NCBI GenBank assembly: GCA_020744225.1
Contig: JAGMWG010000013.1
Span: 1,240,001 to 1,304,000 of the forward strand
DNA: 64,000 nt
DNA from: Paraphoma chrysanthemicola
Taxonomy: Eukaryota > Ascomycota > Dothideomycetes > Pleosporales > Phaeosphaeriaceae
Direction: 5' to 3'
Part shown: piece after piece, positions 1-10,988 of the stretch
Layout of the letters: every line of letters begins with the position of its first letter
How positions within the stretch are numbered: position 1 is the first letter of the stretch
Notes under the pieces: model-generated
Seen by the model: the letters and a program-made list of their open reading frames with translations, nothing else
What the model was told of the DNA's origin: nothing
The model's database searches: none
Made by a program: the position numbers and the translations under genes

Positions 1-1031
1 AATATCTACCTCAGACGTCGACATATTTTGAGCTACTTGACCACATTAGCTCAGGTAGTCCAGTAGATCAGTTCCATAGTATCCTCTTGACCGAATATAG
101 GCTCATTCTATGCAGATTCCGACGCGTGTATGGAACGATATTTTTTACTGATGTCTTCACTCTTCTGAACCTCTTAGTTTTGTATCCTGGGCGATTTACT
201 AGGTATATTTGAACGAGATCAAGAGCTGTTACGTGGGAAAACCATGCGGAAACACTTCGCCTCACCATAAAGAGCAAGTCTGGCAGCTCATCGTGCTGCC
301 ACCGCAGTCGGGCCCAGAGCCGTTAGCTGTCGCGGGTTGCGAGTCGACGCAAATGACAGTTAAGGGAATGTAATTGGCAACAAAAGTAATTACGGGTCTG
401 TTGGCTCATGCTCTTTTAGGTTGAACCTAACACGGACGAAAACCCGTCTCCCCAATCTGGAGCATAGACGTTCGAATCGACCGCTTCAGAAATGGAATTT
501 CTGCGTGTGCAATATCTGGTGCGTCGGATGCAGTTTCGGTTCGAATTTTAAGGATGCTAGACGGCTCGTGAACCGCCACGTTTGTGCTACAAGCGATTCT
601 TCATGATTTTAGAGGCGAAGTCGCATCGCGGCGCACTCGCAACACTCGCAACACTCGCACACTCTCCTTACTCGATCGCATTCTCCAAATTTAAATGCTC
701 GGGAAAGCTATGAATTTGGATTCCAGAGCCCGAAGATTGCGTGAACCTCACATCTTTTCTGCGCAGCGGCCCCACGGACTTTATTGCCCTCATTCCTCGA
801 CTCCTGTGCAGCATTCCAGTGGTCAACAGCCGCATGGAAGCTACACCCGGATCGAATGACTCACCTTGTCTCGCTCAATGCGTGCAGCATTTGGACCAGT
901 GGACCATTTTATTTTGTTAGATTGCCGTTCGCTTCATCGCTTCGTTGCTTCATTGACTAGAAGTGCTCCTTCCCTCGCTGCAACGACCTCACACCTCCAA
1001 ACCAAATTATATTTGTTGTCCTCTGTTCAGA
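1..1031. other. Intergenic, no gene seen
   Basis: No open frame here has recognisable motifs or a convincing start. A short tandem of cgcaacact-like units lies at about 636-668. The last 100-200 bases are the presumed promoter and leader of the dehydrogenase that starts at 1032; I see no clear TATA box. Confidence 0.6.
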
Positions 1032-1955
1032 ATGTCTTTCTACCCAGATGAAGACATCCCCAGTCTGGCTGGGAAAGTCATCCTCGTGACAGGCGGCAAT
1101 AGCGGACTCGGCAAAGAATCAATCCTCCAACTTGCAAAGCACAAGCCGCGTCAACTCATAATGGCAGCGCGGTCGCAGAGCAGAGCAGAAACTGCTATAG
1201 GAGAAATCAAGACTGCAGTTCCTGGGGCGAAAATTGCTTTTCTAGCCCTGGATCTTTCGTCCTTCAGTTCAATCAGCAAGGCTGCAGCTTCAGTCTTACA
1301 ACAATATGACCGCCTTGATGTGCTCATCAACAACGCAGGGCTCTTTGGCGTTCCCCCGGGACTGACGGAAGACGGCTATGAGATGCAATTCGGGTCAAAC
1401 CATATGGGCCCTGCACTGCTCACACGGCTCCTTCTCCCGCTGCTGGAGAGAACAGCACAATTGCCCCACAGCGACGTGCGTGTAGTACAGCTCAGCTCGG
1501 ATGGTATCAAATTTGCGCCAAAAGGCGGCATCATCTTTCCAAGACTAAAGACTGAAATGGCAGATGTCTCTGGGCGCGCTCGCTATGCGCAATCTAAATT
1601 AGCGAATCTGTATTTCATTAAAGCCTTGGCCAAACGGTGTCCAAAGATGATATGCGTGGCCCTCCATCCGGGCGTTGTCAATACTGCCATCCTGAAGACT
1701 ACATTGAACAATTGCCCTTCTCTAGCGTGGTTCTTCAGAATAGGCATTCGGCTGTTCTTCACCGACGTGCAGACCGGTGCCCTTGGACAACTGTGGGCTG
1801 CAACGGGCCGCGCTGAAGAGTTGGAAACAGGCGCCTACTACACTGTCCTCAAGAAAAGAGTCCAGGGAAACAAACTAGTTGATGACGATACACTAGCTGA
1901 AGAACTGTGGGATTGGACTGAGAAGCAATTTTTGGCGCATGGCTTGCAAGTATAG
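1032..1955 (+). CDS. Short-chain dehydrogenase/reductase
   Basis: An intronless 307-residue NAD(P)-dependent oxidoreductase of the classical SDR family. It has the cofactor motif TGGNSGLG at residues 20-27, NNAG at 100-103, a catalytic Ser in the QLSSD segment (about 155) and the active-site pair YAQSK with Tyr185 and Lys189. The open frame extends 23 codons upstream to 963, but I start at 1032 because the protein then begins like other fungal retinol-dehydrogenase/WW-oxidoreductase-type SDRs (short N-terminus before SLAGKVILVTGG). There is no signal peptide, so it is probably cytosolic or membrane-associated. Its stop lies 251 bp from the stop of the convergent A-T-R gene. The substrate cannot be read from sequence; reduction of an aldehyde or ketone made by the neighbouring reductase is possible. 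Confidence 0.9.
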   Translation: MSFYPDEDIPSLAGKVILVTGGNSGLGKESILQLAKHKPRQLIMAARSQSRAETAIGEIKTAVPGAKIAFLALDLSSFSSISKAAASVLQQYDRLDVLINNAGLFGVPPGLTEDGYEMQFGSNHMGPALLTRLLLPLLERTAQLPHSDVRVVQLSSDGIKFAPKGGIIFPRLKTEMADVSGRARYAQSKLANLYFIKALAKRCPKMICVALHPGVVNTAILKTTLNNCPSLAWFFRIGIRLFFTDVQTGALGQLWAATGRAEELETGAYYTVLKKRVQGNKLVDDDTLAEELWDWTEKQFLAHGLQV

Positions 1956-2206
1956 CCGGGTGAGATAGGGCTCTTAGTTGAGTACCCACTCTCGTGCGAT
2001 CATATTCTGCTGGGGTCGCTGTGACGCATTCGCTCCGCCCTTGAAGCGTAGATGAGGAGATATGGATGTTCAGGAAGGAGGATGATCCAGAAGAGCATGT
2101 AGTGGTCTTGGAGTCGAAAACCCTTTGTTCCAAATAAATAGCTAGATACTCTAAGAACACCGATATATACACTTCATCCCCACTTTACCAGCTTTTGACA
2201 TGACGA

Positions 2207-2728
2207 TTATACTAGCAGCAATAAACTTACGACCTCGTCCACAACCTCTTTTACACTCTTCCCCACATCAACGGGTATTACATCAGTCTCCTCCACAACA
2301 GCCTCTTCTCTGGCCTCCAATTGACTCTCTACCATGCCTTCCTTCATATAGTGCGCACCTCTTTGCCTCATCCTCTTTAGCAGTTCATCTTCCTCGACCT
2401 GCAAGTCCAAGAACACAACTTTCACATTCTCGTGCTCACGCTCGAGGTCCCGGAACTTATCACGATACGCTTTCTTTAGTGCCGAACATGATACAAACAC
2501 TCTGTCGTGCTCAAGCTCAGTAATAGCAGACACAGCACGGAATTTGACCCGTTCAAGCCATGGAGAGCGAGTCGAGTCATCTAGGGGAGTGCCAGCTGCC
2601 ATTTGCGCAATTGCGTCGGAGGTATGCAGCTCGTCGCCTTCGATGAATGGTGCTTTGAAAGCTGCACTTAACTGTCGCGCTATAGTTGACTTGCCACTGC
2701 CACATGGTCCGGCAAGAACGATGACTTG
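2207..2728 (-). other. Gluconokinase (GntK-like) domain of the A-T-R fusion
   Basis: This is the coding span of residues about 1050-1222 of the fused protein. It covers almost a whole stand-alone GntK (usually 165-190 residues): Walker A, the EGDxLH substrate loop, the PLDD...R.PWL segment, CSALK..YRD, the lid-region R.RGAHYM and the SQ..E..EE element are all present in order. The reading frame is uninterrupted from the reductase. A Ser/Thr/Lys-rich stretch (SSSTSTPKK) forms the linker. All motifs needed for catalysis seem present, so it is probably active. Confidence 0.85.
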
Positions 2729-5700
2729 CTTCTTCGGTGTAGAGGTACTTGATGACTTCCATGAAGTTGACTGGAAATGCTGCACGAATGTCTTGACAAA
2801 GGCTGCGTCTAGCACAGGTGCGTTGGCCAGGGAGGGTGAGAAATTCGTCGCAATGGCAGTTTCGTAAGTACGTGATGGCGCGAAATCAACGCGATCGTAC
2901 TTTGAGGTGAAGAAATCGAGGAGCTTCTTCGGTGGGTTGGAAACTGCGTCGTCGCTGGACTCAGACAGCCTCTTTACCCAATCCTTTGGCTCAACCTCCT
3001 CGAACTGCAGACCCGCTTCGCGAAGTGCCGGAAGGAGATCGTCTGTCCAGGAGAAGGTCTTCGCATTCGTGACGTTGGCCACGATGCTGTCTGCATTGCT
3101 TAGCGCAATCTCCGACACCGCTTTTGCAACTACATCTACTGGTGTCCAGCTTGGCGATTCTCGCAGCTTTGGAAGCGCACCGACAGTCATAGCGGATTGC
3201 ATGATGAGTGGAATGGCTTCGGTATCATTCCACACACCATGAACTGTGTCCGCGACGATTTGACCCACGCGCAACACGCGCGCCTTGACGCCGTTCTGCT
3301 TCGCTGCAGCCATGCATAAATGCTCTGCAACGCACTTGCTCTGCGCGTATCCCATACCCTGTGCCCAATCGAGCTCGGCTAGCACTTCCGGCGTATGCAA
3401 GTTTGGGCACCGTACTACGGTACTAACGGACGAGCAGAAGTCGAACGATGCAGGCGTCGACGACGGCACTGCAAGGCAGAGATTGATCAAATGCTGTATA
3501 CCGGAGATGCAGTTCTTCTCGAATGTGGAAAGATTCCAATTGAAGTTTACCGACCATGCGCAGTGAATGACGCTTGCCAGGTTTTGTGCGACGGCTTGGT
3601 GTGTAGTATTGTCGAGACCGAGGTATGCATCAGACAGATCCGCAGGTAGTGCGTGAATCTTGCGACGCGCTGATAGTGACATGGAATGATACAGTTTCCG
3701 CTGCAACAGCGACTTGCGTACCCGATGTGATGCATCTTTACCATTCTTCGCTCGAACCAGGCAGTGTACTGTCGCAATGTCTGGCCGTGCAGCAAGTTGT
3801 GCTAATACATGCGCACCAAGCGACCCGGTGGCACCAGTCAGGACAATATCGCGCCGTACAGCTGGAGCGAAGTCGCTGTACTTGTCAATCAAGTCCTGCA
3901 TCTTAGTTGTGACCGATGTTTGCTCCTCTGCTCGTCCGGTGCGAAGGCTATGCAAGTGTGTGCTAAGAGATGCAATCGTTGGGTAGTCGAACGCAACGTT
4001 CTGGCCAAGCTTCTTGCCTCCGATGTCGATGTTCTTCAGAATCGCAGTGCGCACTTGGATAGACTGCAGCGAATCAAGCCCAAGCGAGAAGAAATCTGTT
4101 GTGCGGTCAATCTTCGAAGCTTCCGGCAATGTCTTGATCAGGGTCTCGCGAATAAACTCCTCCAGCTCTACTGTTGACAGCGCACGAAGATCACCACTCG
4201 CGGTCGCCGCTTGATCGTACGCATTGTCAATTTCGGAGGCGAAGCGCTTGTAGAAAGCTTGCCTAATGACACTGCCCTTGTCTGTGCGAGGAAAGTCGCA
4301 GTCGTGTGGCAGGATACAGATCATGTCTCGCGACAAGCGCGCATACGCCTCTGATGTCTGATTCGCCTCTTCGATGACTGACCAAAGCTGATCGATGATC
4401 TGATCTGATGTCATTCCGTGAGTCGCAGGGCTCGGTACGACCAGCGCGCCAAGATATGGGCGACTAGAGCCAAAGATGACGGTCTCGGTCACAGCCTTGT
4501 GTGATCGGATCTTGCCTTCCATCATGACTGGGTTGAATTTCTCTCCATTCACCAGCGCAATCGTGTCATCCAAACGGGCAATGTACTTCCATGCCTTCTC
4601 GATAGTGGGGTGAGGTTCGAACAAGTCTTTCGTTGCGTAGCTACCGTCAGGGATATTCGACGCGACCTTCGAAGGCCACCCTGGCTTGACAGTGCATTCG
4701 AATAGGTTTGGGCCTCGCAGTACCCAGTGTAAGAATGGTGACAATTTGGTCGATTCGCGAACGTAGTTCCATGCTTTGTCGCCAGCAGGACGAAACGATG
4801 TCATGAGCTGGCCGACCTCGGTACTAGAGATTTGTGAGACGACATCCGTGTATACCTCTGGGTCTGACTTACGCCCCATAGTGGCCGACAAGGTTAACAC
4901 CTTGCTCGACCAGTAAATCCCCAAGGGTGTCCGGGCAGGCGCTACCACCGTACATGACAATTTTCAGCTGTCGGAGCAGTTCGATACCCTCTTCCGTCTC
5001 AGCAAGCAGCTTCAAAGCGTACGGAACGCCGTAAAATATCTCGAACTTATGCTTGCGCAATATCGTCGTAAGGTGGTTCTGCGTAAGTGGCAAATCGGCA
5101 TTGTATATGTGTATTGATTTGCCGGAATAAATCGCTCGGAAGAAGTTACAGATGCCGTGATTATGGTAAAGTGGGAGAGTAATGAACGCTTTCATGTCCA
5201 TGTGAATCGCATAATTGACGATTGTGCTCTTTTGTGGCTGGTATATCGGCTTCGGTAGTCCGGTGGATCCTATCTTCATTTAGCAATGCTGTCTTGTACA
5301 CGATTTGAGGTTACCCACCACTTGAGTGAATGATGTAAATGACATTTGAGGCCTCGGTTGCCTGATCAAGCTGATAGTCCATGCGAGTATCTGCATGAAC
5401 CTCGATTGGGAAGTCGTAAATGCTATCTCCTGCAATCGAGTTCACGTGCAAGGATGCCAAGGTGCCTTGAACGTCGGCCGCTAATTGCAGATACCGCGGA
5501 TCTGCTAGCAAGTACGCCGCGCCAGTCGTCTCTATAAGAGATTCAACTGCTAGTTGAGAGATCCTGGTGGATAGAAACAGGACTGTATGCCCAAGCTTGG
5601 TGAGCGCCAGTATCGTGACGATGTAATCGAAGTTACTGGGTCCAAGAATAGCGACGGTCGTGGGCTTAATGTCAGAGCTATCTCGTGTAGGTATGAATGT

Positions 5701-5973
5701 CTGATAGTGTCGAGCAACACGATACGCGAAGACGTCAAGCTGCTGCATTGAGTAGTCGACAAAGTCGACACCCGACCTTGGGTATGACACAATTGTGGCA
5801 TGAGGATTAGTTCTGGCGCGGTGCCGCACCAGTGCGTCTACGGTCTGAATGGGACCAGATTCTGGTCGTCCAGTGTCTGGTCGGTCATGCTGTATAGCAG
5901 ATTGTGCGACTGGTTGATGAATGAGAGGTGGAACGGCGATTTGTGCAGGCGCCATTGCTACAAAATGCAACAA
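2207..5973 (-). CDS. NRPS-like A-T-R reductase fused to a gluconokinase domain
   Basis: Three exons, 5973-5319, 5269-4873 and 4823-2207, with two 49-bp introns, encode 1222 residues (1216 if Met at 5955 is used). The adenylation domain (about 1-560) has HSSGSTGLPKP across intron 1 and HYGATEVGQ across intron 2. The carrier domain has LGLDSLQ with the phosphopantetheine Ser at about 602. The thioester reductase has TGATGSLG near 676 and YAQSK at 843-847. After this normally complete fungal carboxylate reductase the same exon runs on without a stop into about 170 residues of gluconokinase: P-loop GPCGSGKS at 1056-1063, then FIEGDELH, AGTPLDD, SCSALKKAYRD and a VESQLEA segment. Known chemistry: A-T-R enzymes activate an acid with ATP and reduce it to an aldehyde with NADPH; GntK phosphorylates gluconate. 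The joint substrate is unknown. It is divergent to the transporter at 6513. Confidence 0.9.
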
Positions 5974-6512
5974 GACTGGAAGGGTGAATTTAAAAAGAAG
6001 TGTCCGACGGCCTCAACGCTGGAGCCATCGTGATGTTAAGTTCTATATCAATTGTATGTCACTAGATCTAGACTCACGTGCGAAGGTTGCACATCGCCAG
6101 AAAAGCTCGAGGCAAAAGTACTCAGTGAAATTGCCGTTGTGGAGCGGCCAAGAAGAATGGATTAATATCCGGTGCGGGGAGGTGGACCTGGATATGCTTC
6201 CGATTGGCGAAGTGCCTCGCATTTGGAAATCCGGGGATATTTTTGCTCGGCCCGGATCTTTGAACCTTGTCAAAATGCGCCGGTCATGAGGTTTAGCGTC
6301 TTTCTCCACGAGTGCATGGCGGAGTTAGCTCGAATCTGGGGAAGAACACCAATCCTGCGAACACTTCTCTCCACACCACACGCCCCATCCCTGATCCCGC
6401 GCGTGTGCCCCTGCCCTATAAAGTCATCACGCACGGCTTTGACAGATGACCATCATCCTCAGGCACTTCTTAGTCCCCGGTACCTTCTACAGAACCAGCC
6501 ATCGCTTTCAAA
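5974..6512. promoter_or_regulatory. Shared divergent promoter, A-T-R fusion and transporter
   Basis: These 539 bp separate two divergent start codons and hold no gene. A TATAAA box lies at 6417-6422, 90 bp before the transporter ATG. A CACGTG E-box-like element lies at about 6075-6080. A shared promoter makes co-regulation of the two genes likely (inference). Confidence 0.6.
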
Positions 6513-8271
6513 ATGGCTACCCTCGCCGAGAAGAACGAAATCCAATATGTGGACGATAAGCCTGAGTCGGTCTATGAACGCAAGCAGCACCAAATTGTGA
6601 AGATTGATAACTTCCAAGTGCTCGGGCTCGATCCTGCTGATGCCGACTTCTACATCAACTTCTCGGAAGAGAGGCGCAAGAAGGTCATTCACAAGGTGAG
6701 CCAGAAGCCGCGGGAATAGTCGAGTAAATGCTGATAATACAGGTCGATATTCGCTTAGTGCCCATGTTGGCAATCTTGTACCTGATCTCTCATATCGATC
6801 GTGCAAACATAGGAGTGAGTCTGCGCGACTAGCCGTACAGAGACCTGGCTGACTCCAGCAGAATGCCAAAATTGAAGGCATGGTTGAAGACCTTGGTCTG
6901 GACGGCGTTCAGTGGAATATCGTCCTCTCGGTCTTCTTTGTCCCATACATCCTGCTCGAAGTACCCTCAAACATACTCCTGAAGCGTTTCAAGCGCCCAT
7001 CATATTATCTCGGCATCCTGATCGTCTGCTGGGGAATTGTGATGACCATGATGGGTATAGTGAAGAACTTTGCGGGGCTTCTTGCTACCCGCATTTTGCT
7101 AGGTGTCTTCGAGTGAGTCACACAACCCGTAAACATACTTCAGTGCAACTCACCACCATTCAAGAGCTGGCTTCTTCCCTGGCGCGGTGTATCTATGCAC
7201 GGCCTGGTACCTTCCGAAAGATCTGGCGACCAGAATCTCCTACTTCTACTGCGCCTCAGCCCTATCCGGTGCGTTCTCTGGCCTTCTCGCCGCGGGAATT
7301 GCAGAGATGGACGGCGTAGGTGGATACGAAGGCTGGAGATGGATCTTCCTTTTGGAAGGAATCGTCACAGTCATCCTCGGCATTGCTTGCTTCTTTTTGC
7401 TCATCGATTCACCCGCCTTGAGCGGGCGATGGCTGGATCCAGAAGAAATTCGCTTCCTTGAATTGCAGAGATTCATCAAGGACGGTGGTAAATTCCAGGA
7501 GGAGAAGGCAAATTTCCGATGGAAGGATGTGAGGATGGTGCTCTGCAATTGGCGCCTGTACATGCAGGCTTATATCCTCCTCTGCATCTCTGCATGTTCA
7601 TATGGTACGTCGTATAGTGTCGTAGGTTGGTTGCATTGGCTAACTCAGAACCAGGAACAAAATTCACACTGCCAACGATCACGAAAAGCATGGGATTTTC
7701 CAACACGAACGCCCAATTGATGACAGTCCCACCGTACGTTGCAGGAGCAATCAGTTCCATCGTATTTGCTAGGCTTTCGGATAAATTCTACTGGCGACTC
7801 CCATTTGTGGCGATTCCCCTGTCGTTCATCTTCATCGGCTACTCTGTCGTCATTTCATTCGACGGCGATCTTGGAGGAAACCTAGGACCAGCTTTCTTCG
7901 CGATCATCCTGACGTGCATGGGTATCTACCCGATCCAGCCAGCAGGCAGCTCCTGGGCAGCCAACAACCTCGCCCCGTCATCGCGACGTGCTATCGGTGT
8001 AGCCTTCAATATCTGTGTCGGCAACATCGGTGGCGTCATTGGAAGTTACATGTACCTGGAATCCGAGAAACCAAAGTACTACACCGGTTTTGGCCTCTCT
8101 CTAGCTTTTGGAGCGACAGGTTTCATTGTCTCCTTCTTGCTCGAGCTGTCTTACAAGTGGGGCAACACCAGGAAGGCAAGATTGACCGAGGACGAGGTGA
8201 GGGCCAAGTATACGGATGAAGAATTGCTGGACATGGGTGACAAGTCGCCACTGTTCCGGTACACGCTATAG
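6513..8271 (+). CDS. MFS transporter, anion:cation symporter (Dal5/Tna1-like)
   Basis: Five exons, 6513-6695, 6743-6814, 6862-7112, 7165-7604 and 7655-8271, with GT..AG introns of 47-52 bp, join in frame to 520 residues. After a hydrophilic N-terminus comes the first helix and the HIDRANIG motif typical of fungal ACS-family (TC 2.A.1.14) permeases. Further signatures are LLEVPSN, the ETRILLG-like TRILLGVFEAGFFPG segment, W-x-Y-rich helices in the middle and a C-terminal cytosolic tail. About 12 helices are expected. Relatives carry allantoate, nicotinate, pantothenate and, in bacteria, hexuronates and aldonates. It shares a promoter with the A-T-R/gluconokinase gene and is followed 133 bp later by the stop of the convergent Zn2Cys6 gene. 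The substrate is not determinable; an organic or sugar acid anion fits the context. Confidence 0.92.
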
Positions 8272-8404
8272 GTTGAACATGTGGCTGATTGAGGTGGAGG
8301 GAGTCATTGCGAAGTAATTGAGGAGATGAGATGTGGCGATTCGATAGAGTGTATACCCTAAATACGAGAGTACGATGACGTGCACACCTATCAGCATCGC
8401 AATT

Positions 8405-10672
8405 TTACGTTTGACCAAATGTGGGATTCCATGCCATTGACGCGCCGTCGAATTCAGGGAAGGGTCCAAACGCGGATGAATCAACATGAAGCCAATCTGT
8501 TGTTTGCCAGCCGTCGAGGAAATTCTGCAGGCCGGGGCCATTGGTGTCTATAGGGCTACCAAATAGTGGCTGCCAGACTTGCTGTACTGGGTCGACATTC
8601 ATCTGCGCAACGTCTTGGTTGGAGATCAAACCAGCAGCATCGCTGGGCAAAGGTGCGGGCGTCACCATAGGTGGGTGTTGCGGAGCGAGAGGTCGCGCTG
8701 TCTTTCGTTTTGCTTCTGCACGCAGCTCCTGTAATATGATGCTGTACTTGCGTGAGGGTGAGTTTGTGGCAGTCGCTTGTGCCAAGTGCCCCAGACAGCG
8801 TTCAGCATGGTCCAGAATCTTGCGACGTTCGTCGATGCTGGAATCATCGTTGCTCTCCTTGATCGCCCAAACGTAGACAACGACGAGCGCGCAGAAGCAG
8901 ACATAGTGGGTCCACCAGAATGCGTGAAAGAGGCGACCGTCCTTGGCCATGCGATCAACCGCCTCTAATACAGAGCGAGCGGCCATGATACACTCAGCCA
9001 CACTCTGCTTCGCAAGAGTTCGCATTCCCTGGCTGTCCCGAGAATACAATTTTAGCAGGAAAGGACGATGTGCGAGCATTACTGCGTGACAGTAAGACAG
9101 CTTCAATGCAGTAGCTTGGCGGCGGAAGCTGGCAATCAAGCTGCTTGGATTGATTGCACCCAGCAATGGGGGCAGCGACGCTCTCCACTGTCGCAATTCA
9201 GCACCAAGGCGATGTGACGCAGCCAGGGGATCATGATCAGGATTCGGCTTGATCGAGTACACCTCGCGTGAAATTTTCTCCGCAATCTGCGCCAGTTTTG
9301 CATGGAGGATGAGCGAGTCAATGTGGCAATCATCCGTGGTTCCAACCTGCGGACCACTGCTGAACATGTCTTCGTCATTGACAGAATCGGGAAAGTCTTG
9401 GTCTATGTCATCGTCGTGGTAGTGACGTGGTCTGCCGAACATGACGCCAAGGTACTTGTCCAATGTGTACGCAACCCAGAAGGTGCGTCGCTGACACTGT
9501 TCTTCGATGTAGTCGCGAGCGTGTGCTGAAGACGTTCGCTTCCTATCAAGTTTTCGGTGCAGTCCTAGTGCAGAAATTATTTGCATAGCGTGTCCGAACG
9601 TGTACCAAGCTTGGTTGAAGCGGCTGGACATCAACAAGTACAGCACCTGAATGAGCCGTGACTGCGCAGACTCCAACCTGGGATAGCCAGTCTCTTCCTC
9701 GCTGATCCGCCACGCTTCAGAGAAGTACTCATCGCTCCGTGCTTGTGCTTGTTCAACATGGGGGTTAACAGACATAAACCCGCCTTCTCCTTTTGCTTTC
9801 TCCTCGTGAAAAGAGGCCACTGCCAGAACCGACAGAACAACGCACGCTTTGGCGCTACCAATGTCAAACGTCAACGGCTTGCCAGATTGAGCATTCTCGA
9901 AGACAGTTGTGCACCAACCTTCGACTGACGGTCTATGCAATAACCGATACGTCGCGATGCATACATTGAAGTAAAGCTCAAGCAAGTCCTGACCCCGGCT
10001 CAGAGACGGCATTTGCATGCGGCTTGATTTTGCAAAGGGCTTGTCCCCAGCGCGTATGAGGAGCTGATGATCTTCTCCAGTGCCAGCTTGACCGGCCATC
10101 ACCTGACTGTTCTCATTGTTCGAGATCCTTCGCCAAGCGCGGTGGAGGAACGAGAGCCCTGAGGTTGGATCTGAAAATTGACCCGCAACTTCGAGACCCG
10201 GTGAACCACGAGATGGTGCTTCCGGGATGCCTTCAGGAACCCCGGGAAGCTTCGAAGCCATGACCGGAAAAGAGGCCGTGCTCGGTCGCGGCAGTTCTGT
10301 CCGATACTGGCTGCTGAATGCCGAATCCGACTGCACCGATGAGATAGGTGAGCGATGATGTACGATGCTAGATTGCGGACTATTGGATGACTCGATGCTG
10401 GGTCTGTCTGCTCGACGGGCAGGAGGTGGCGGCCGACCACGGGAGTAGACCGCTTCATACTGGCAATCAAGCCCCCGCCGCTTGCAGCTCTCGCACGGCT
10501 GCTCACCCGAGCATTTCGACTTCTTCGACTTGCAAAGATCGCATGCGCGAGTCACTTTTGTCTTCTGACGGACCGCAGCCGGTTCCAGGCTGCGCTTCTG
10601 GGGTACGGAACTGATTGCATACACCGGCACACCTGGGGAAGCGGAGCTCGGATTGTTATCCGTGGCAGCCAT
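8405..10672 (-). CDS. Zn2Cys6 transcription factor with fungal-specific domain
   Basis: An intronless gene of 755 residues starting at the Met at 10672 (the open frame runs up to 10804 but the upstream part looks like leader). The binuclear zinc cluster has Cys at 44, 47, 54, 60, 63 and 70 and is basic (CKSKKSKC, CKRRGLDC). A Pro/Ser-rich linker follows, then a fungal-specific transcription-factor domain with ARDYIEEQCQRRTFW and a FGRPRHYHDDDID segment. The C-terminus is acidic and aromatic, compatible with activation. It is a nuclear DNA-binding regulator lying between the transporter (tail to tail, 133 bp) and the AKR (divergent, 316 bp). A cluster-specific regulator is the natural inference; CGG-type half-sites in the neighbouring promoters would be its expected targets. 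Confidence 0.93.
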   Translation of the reverse strand: MAATDNNPSSASPGVPVYAISSVPQKRSLEPAAVRQKTKVTRACDLCKSKKSKCSGEQPCESCKRRGLDCQYEAVYSRGRPPPPARRADRPSIESSNSPQSSIVHHRSPISSVQSDSAFSSQYRTELPRPSTASFPVMASKLPGVPEGIPEAPSRGSPGLEVAGQFSDPTSGLSFLHRAWRRISNNENSQVMAGQAGTGEDHQLLIRAGDKPFAKSSRMQMPSLSRGQDLLELYFNVCIATYRLLHRPSVEGWCTTVFENAQSGKPLTFDIGSAKACVVLSVLAVASFHEEKAKGEGGFMSVNPHVEQAQARSDEYFSEAWRISEEETGYPRLESAQSRLIQVLYLLMSSRFNQAWYTFGHAMQIISALGLHRKLDRKRTSSAHARDYIEEQCQRRTFWVAYTLDKYLGVMFGRPRHYHDDDIDQDFPDSVNDEDMFSSGPQVGTTDDCHIDSLILHAKLAQIAEKISREVYSIKPNPDHDPLAASHRLGAELRQWRASLPPLLGAINPSSLIASFRRQATALKLSYCHAVMLAHRPFLLKLYSRDSQGMRTLAKQSVAECIMAARSVLEAVDRMAKDGRLFHAFWWTHYVCFCALVVVYVWAIKESNDDSSIDERRKILDHAERCLGHLAQATATNSPSRKYSIILQELRAEAKRKTARPLAPQHPPMVTPAPLPSDAAGLISNQDVAQMNVDPVQQVWQPLFGSPIDTNGPGLQNFLDGWQTTDWLHVDSSAFGPFPEFDGASMAWNPTFGQT

Positions 10673-10988
10673 TGATGCAAAGCGCCCACGGCCGGCGGTT
10701 CGTGTTGTGTTGGCCTCTATGGATGAGAAGCTGGGATGTTGGCGTGTTGCGAATGGAAGAAGATTCCGCACAACGAAAGCGGGGTCGACGGTCAATCTCC
10801 GCATATCCGGAATGCCCGGAAAAGACTCGCACCCACAGTACAGCTTGGCCGCGCCAGAGCATATCCGAAGACATGTGGTTCTGGAAGACTATCCATGGCA
10901 GACAAAACGCGTGGAGCATGCATGTTCCCCCAGATAAAAGGCTCAGAATTGGACTCACTCTACCCTGACCCTCAATCCACCACTTAAC

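Noticed and set aside
538..600. Sequence with ggttcgaa resembling a tRNA T-arm
   Set aside because: No acceptor stem, D-arm or anticodon arm could be paired around it.
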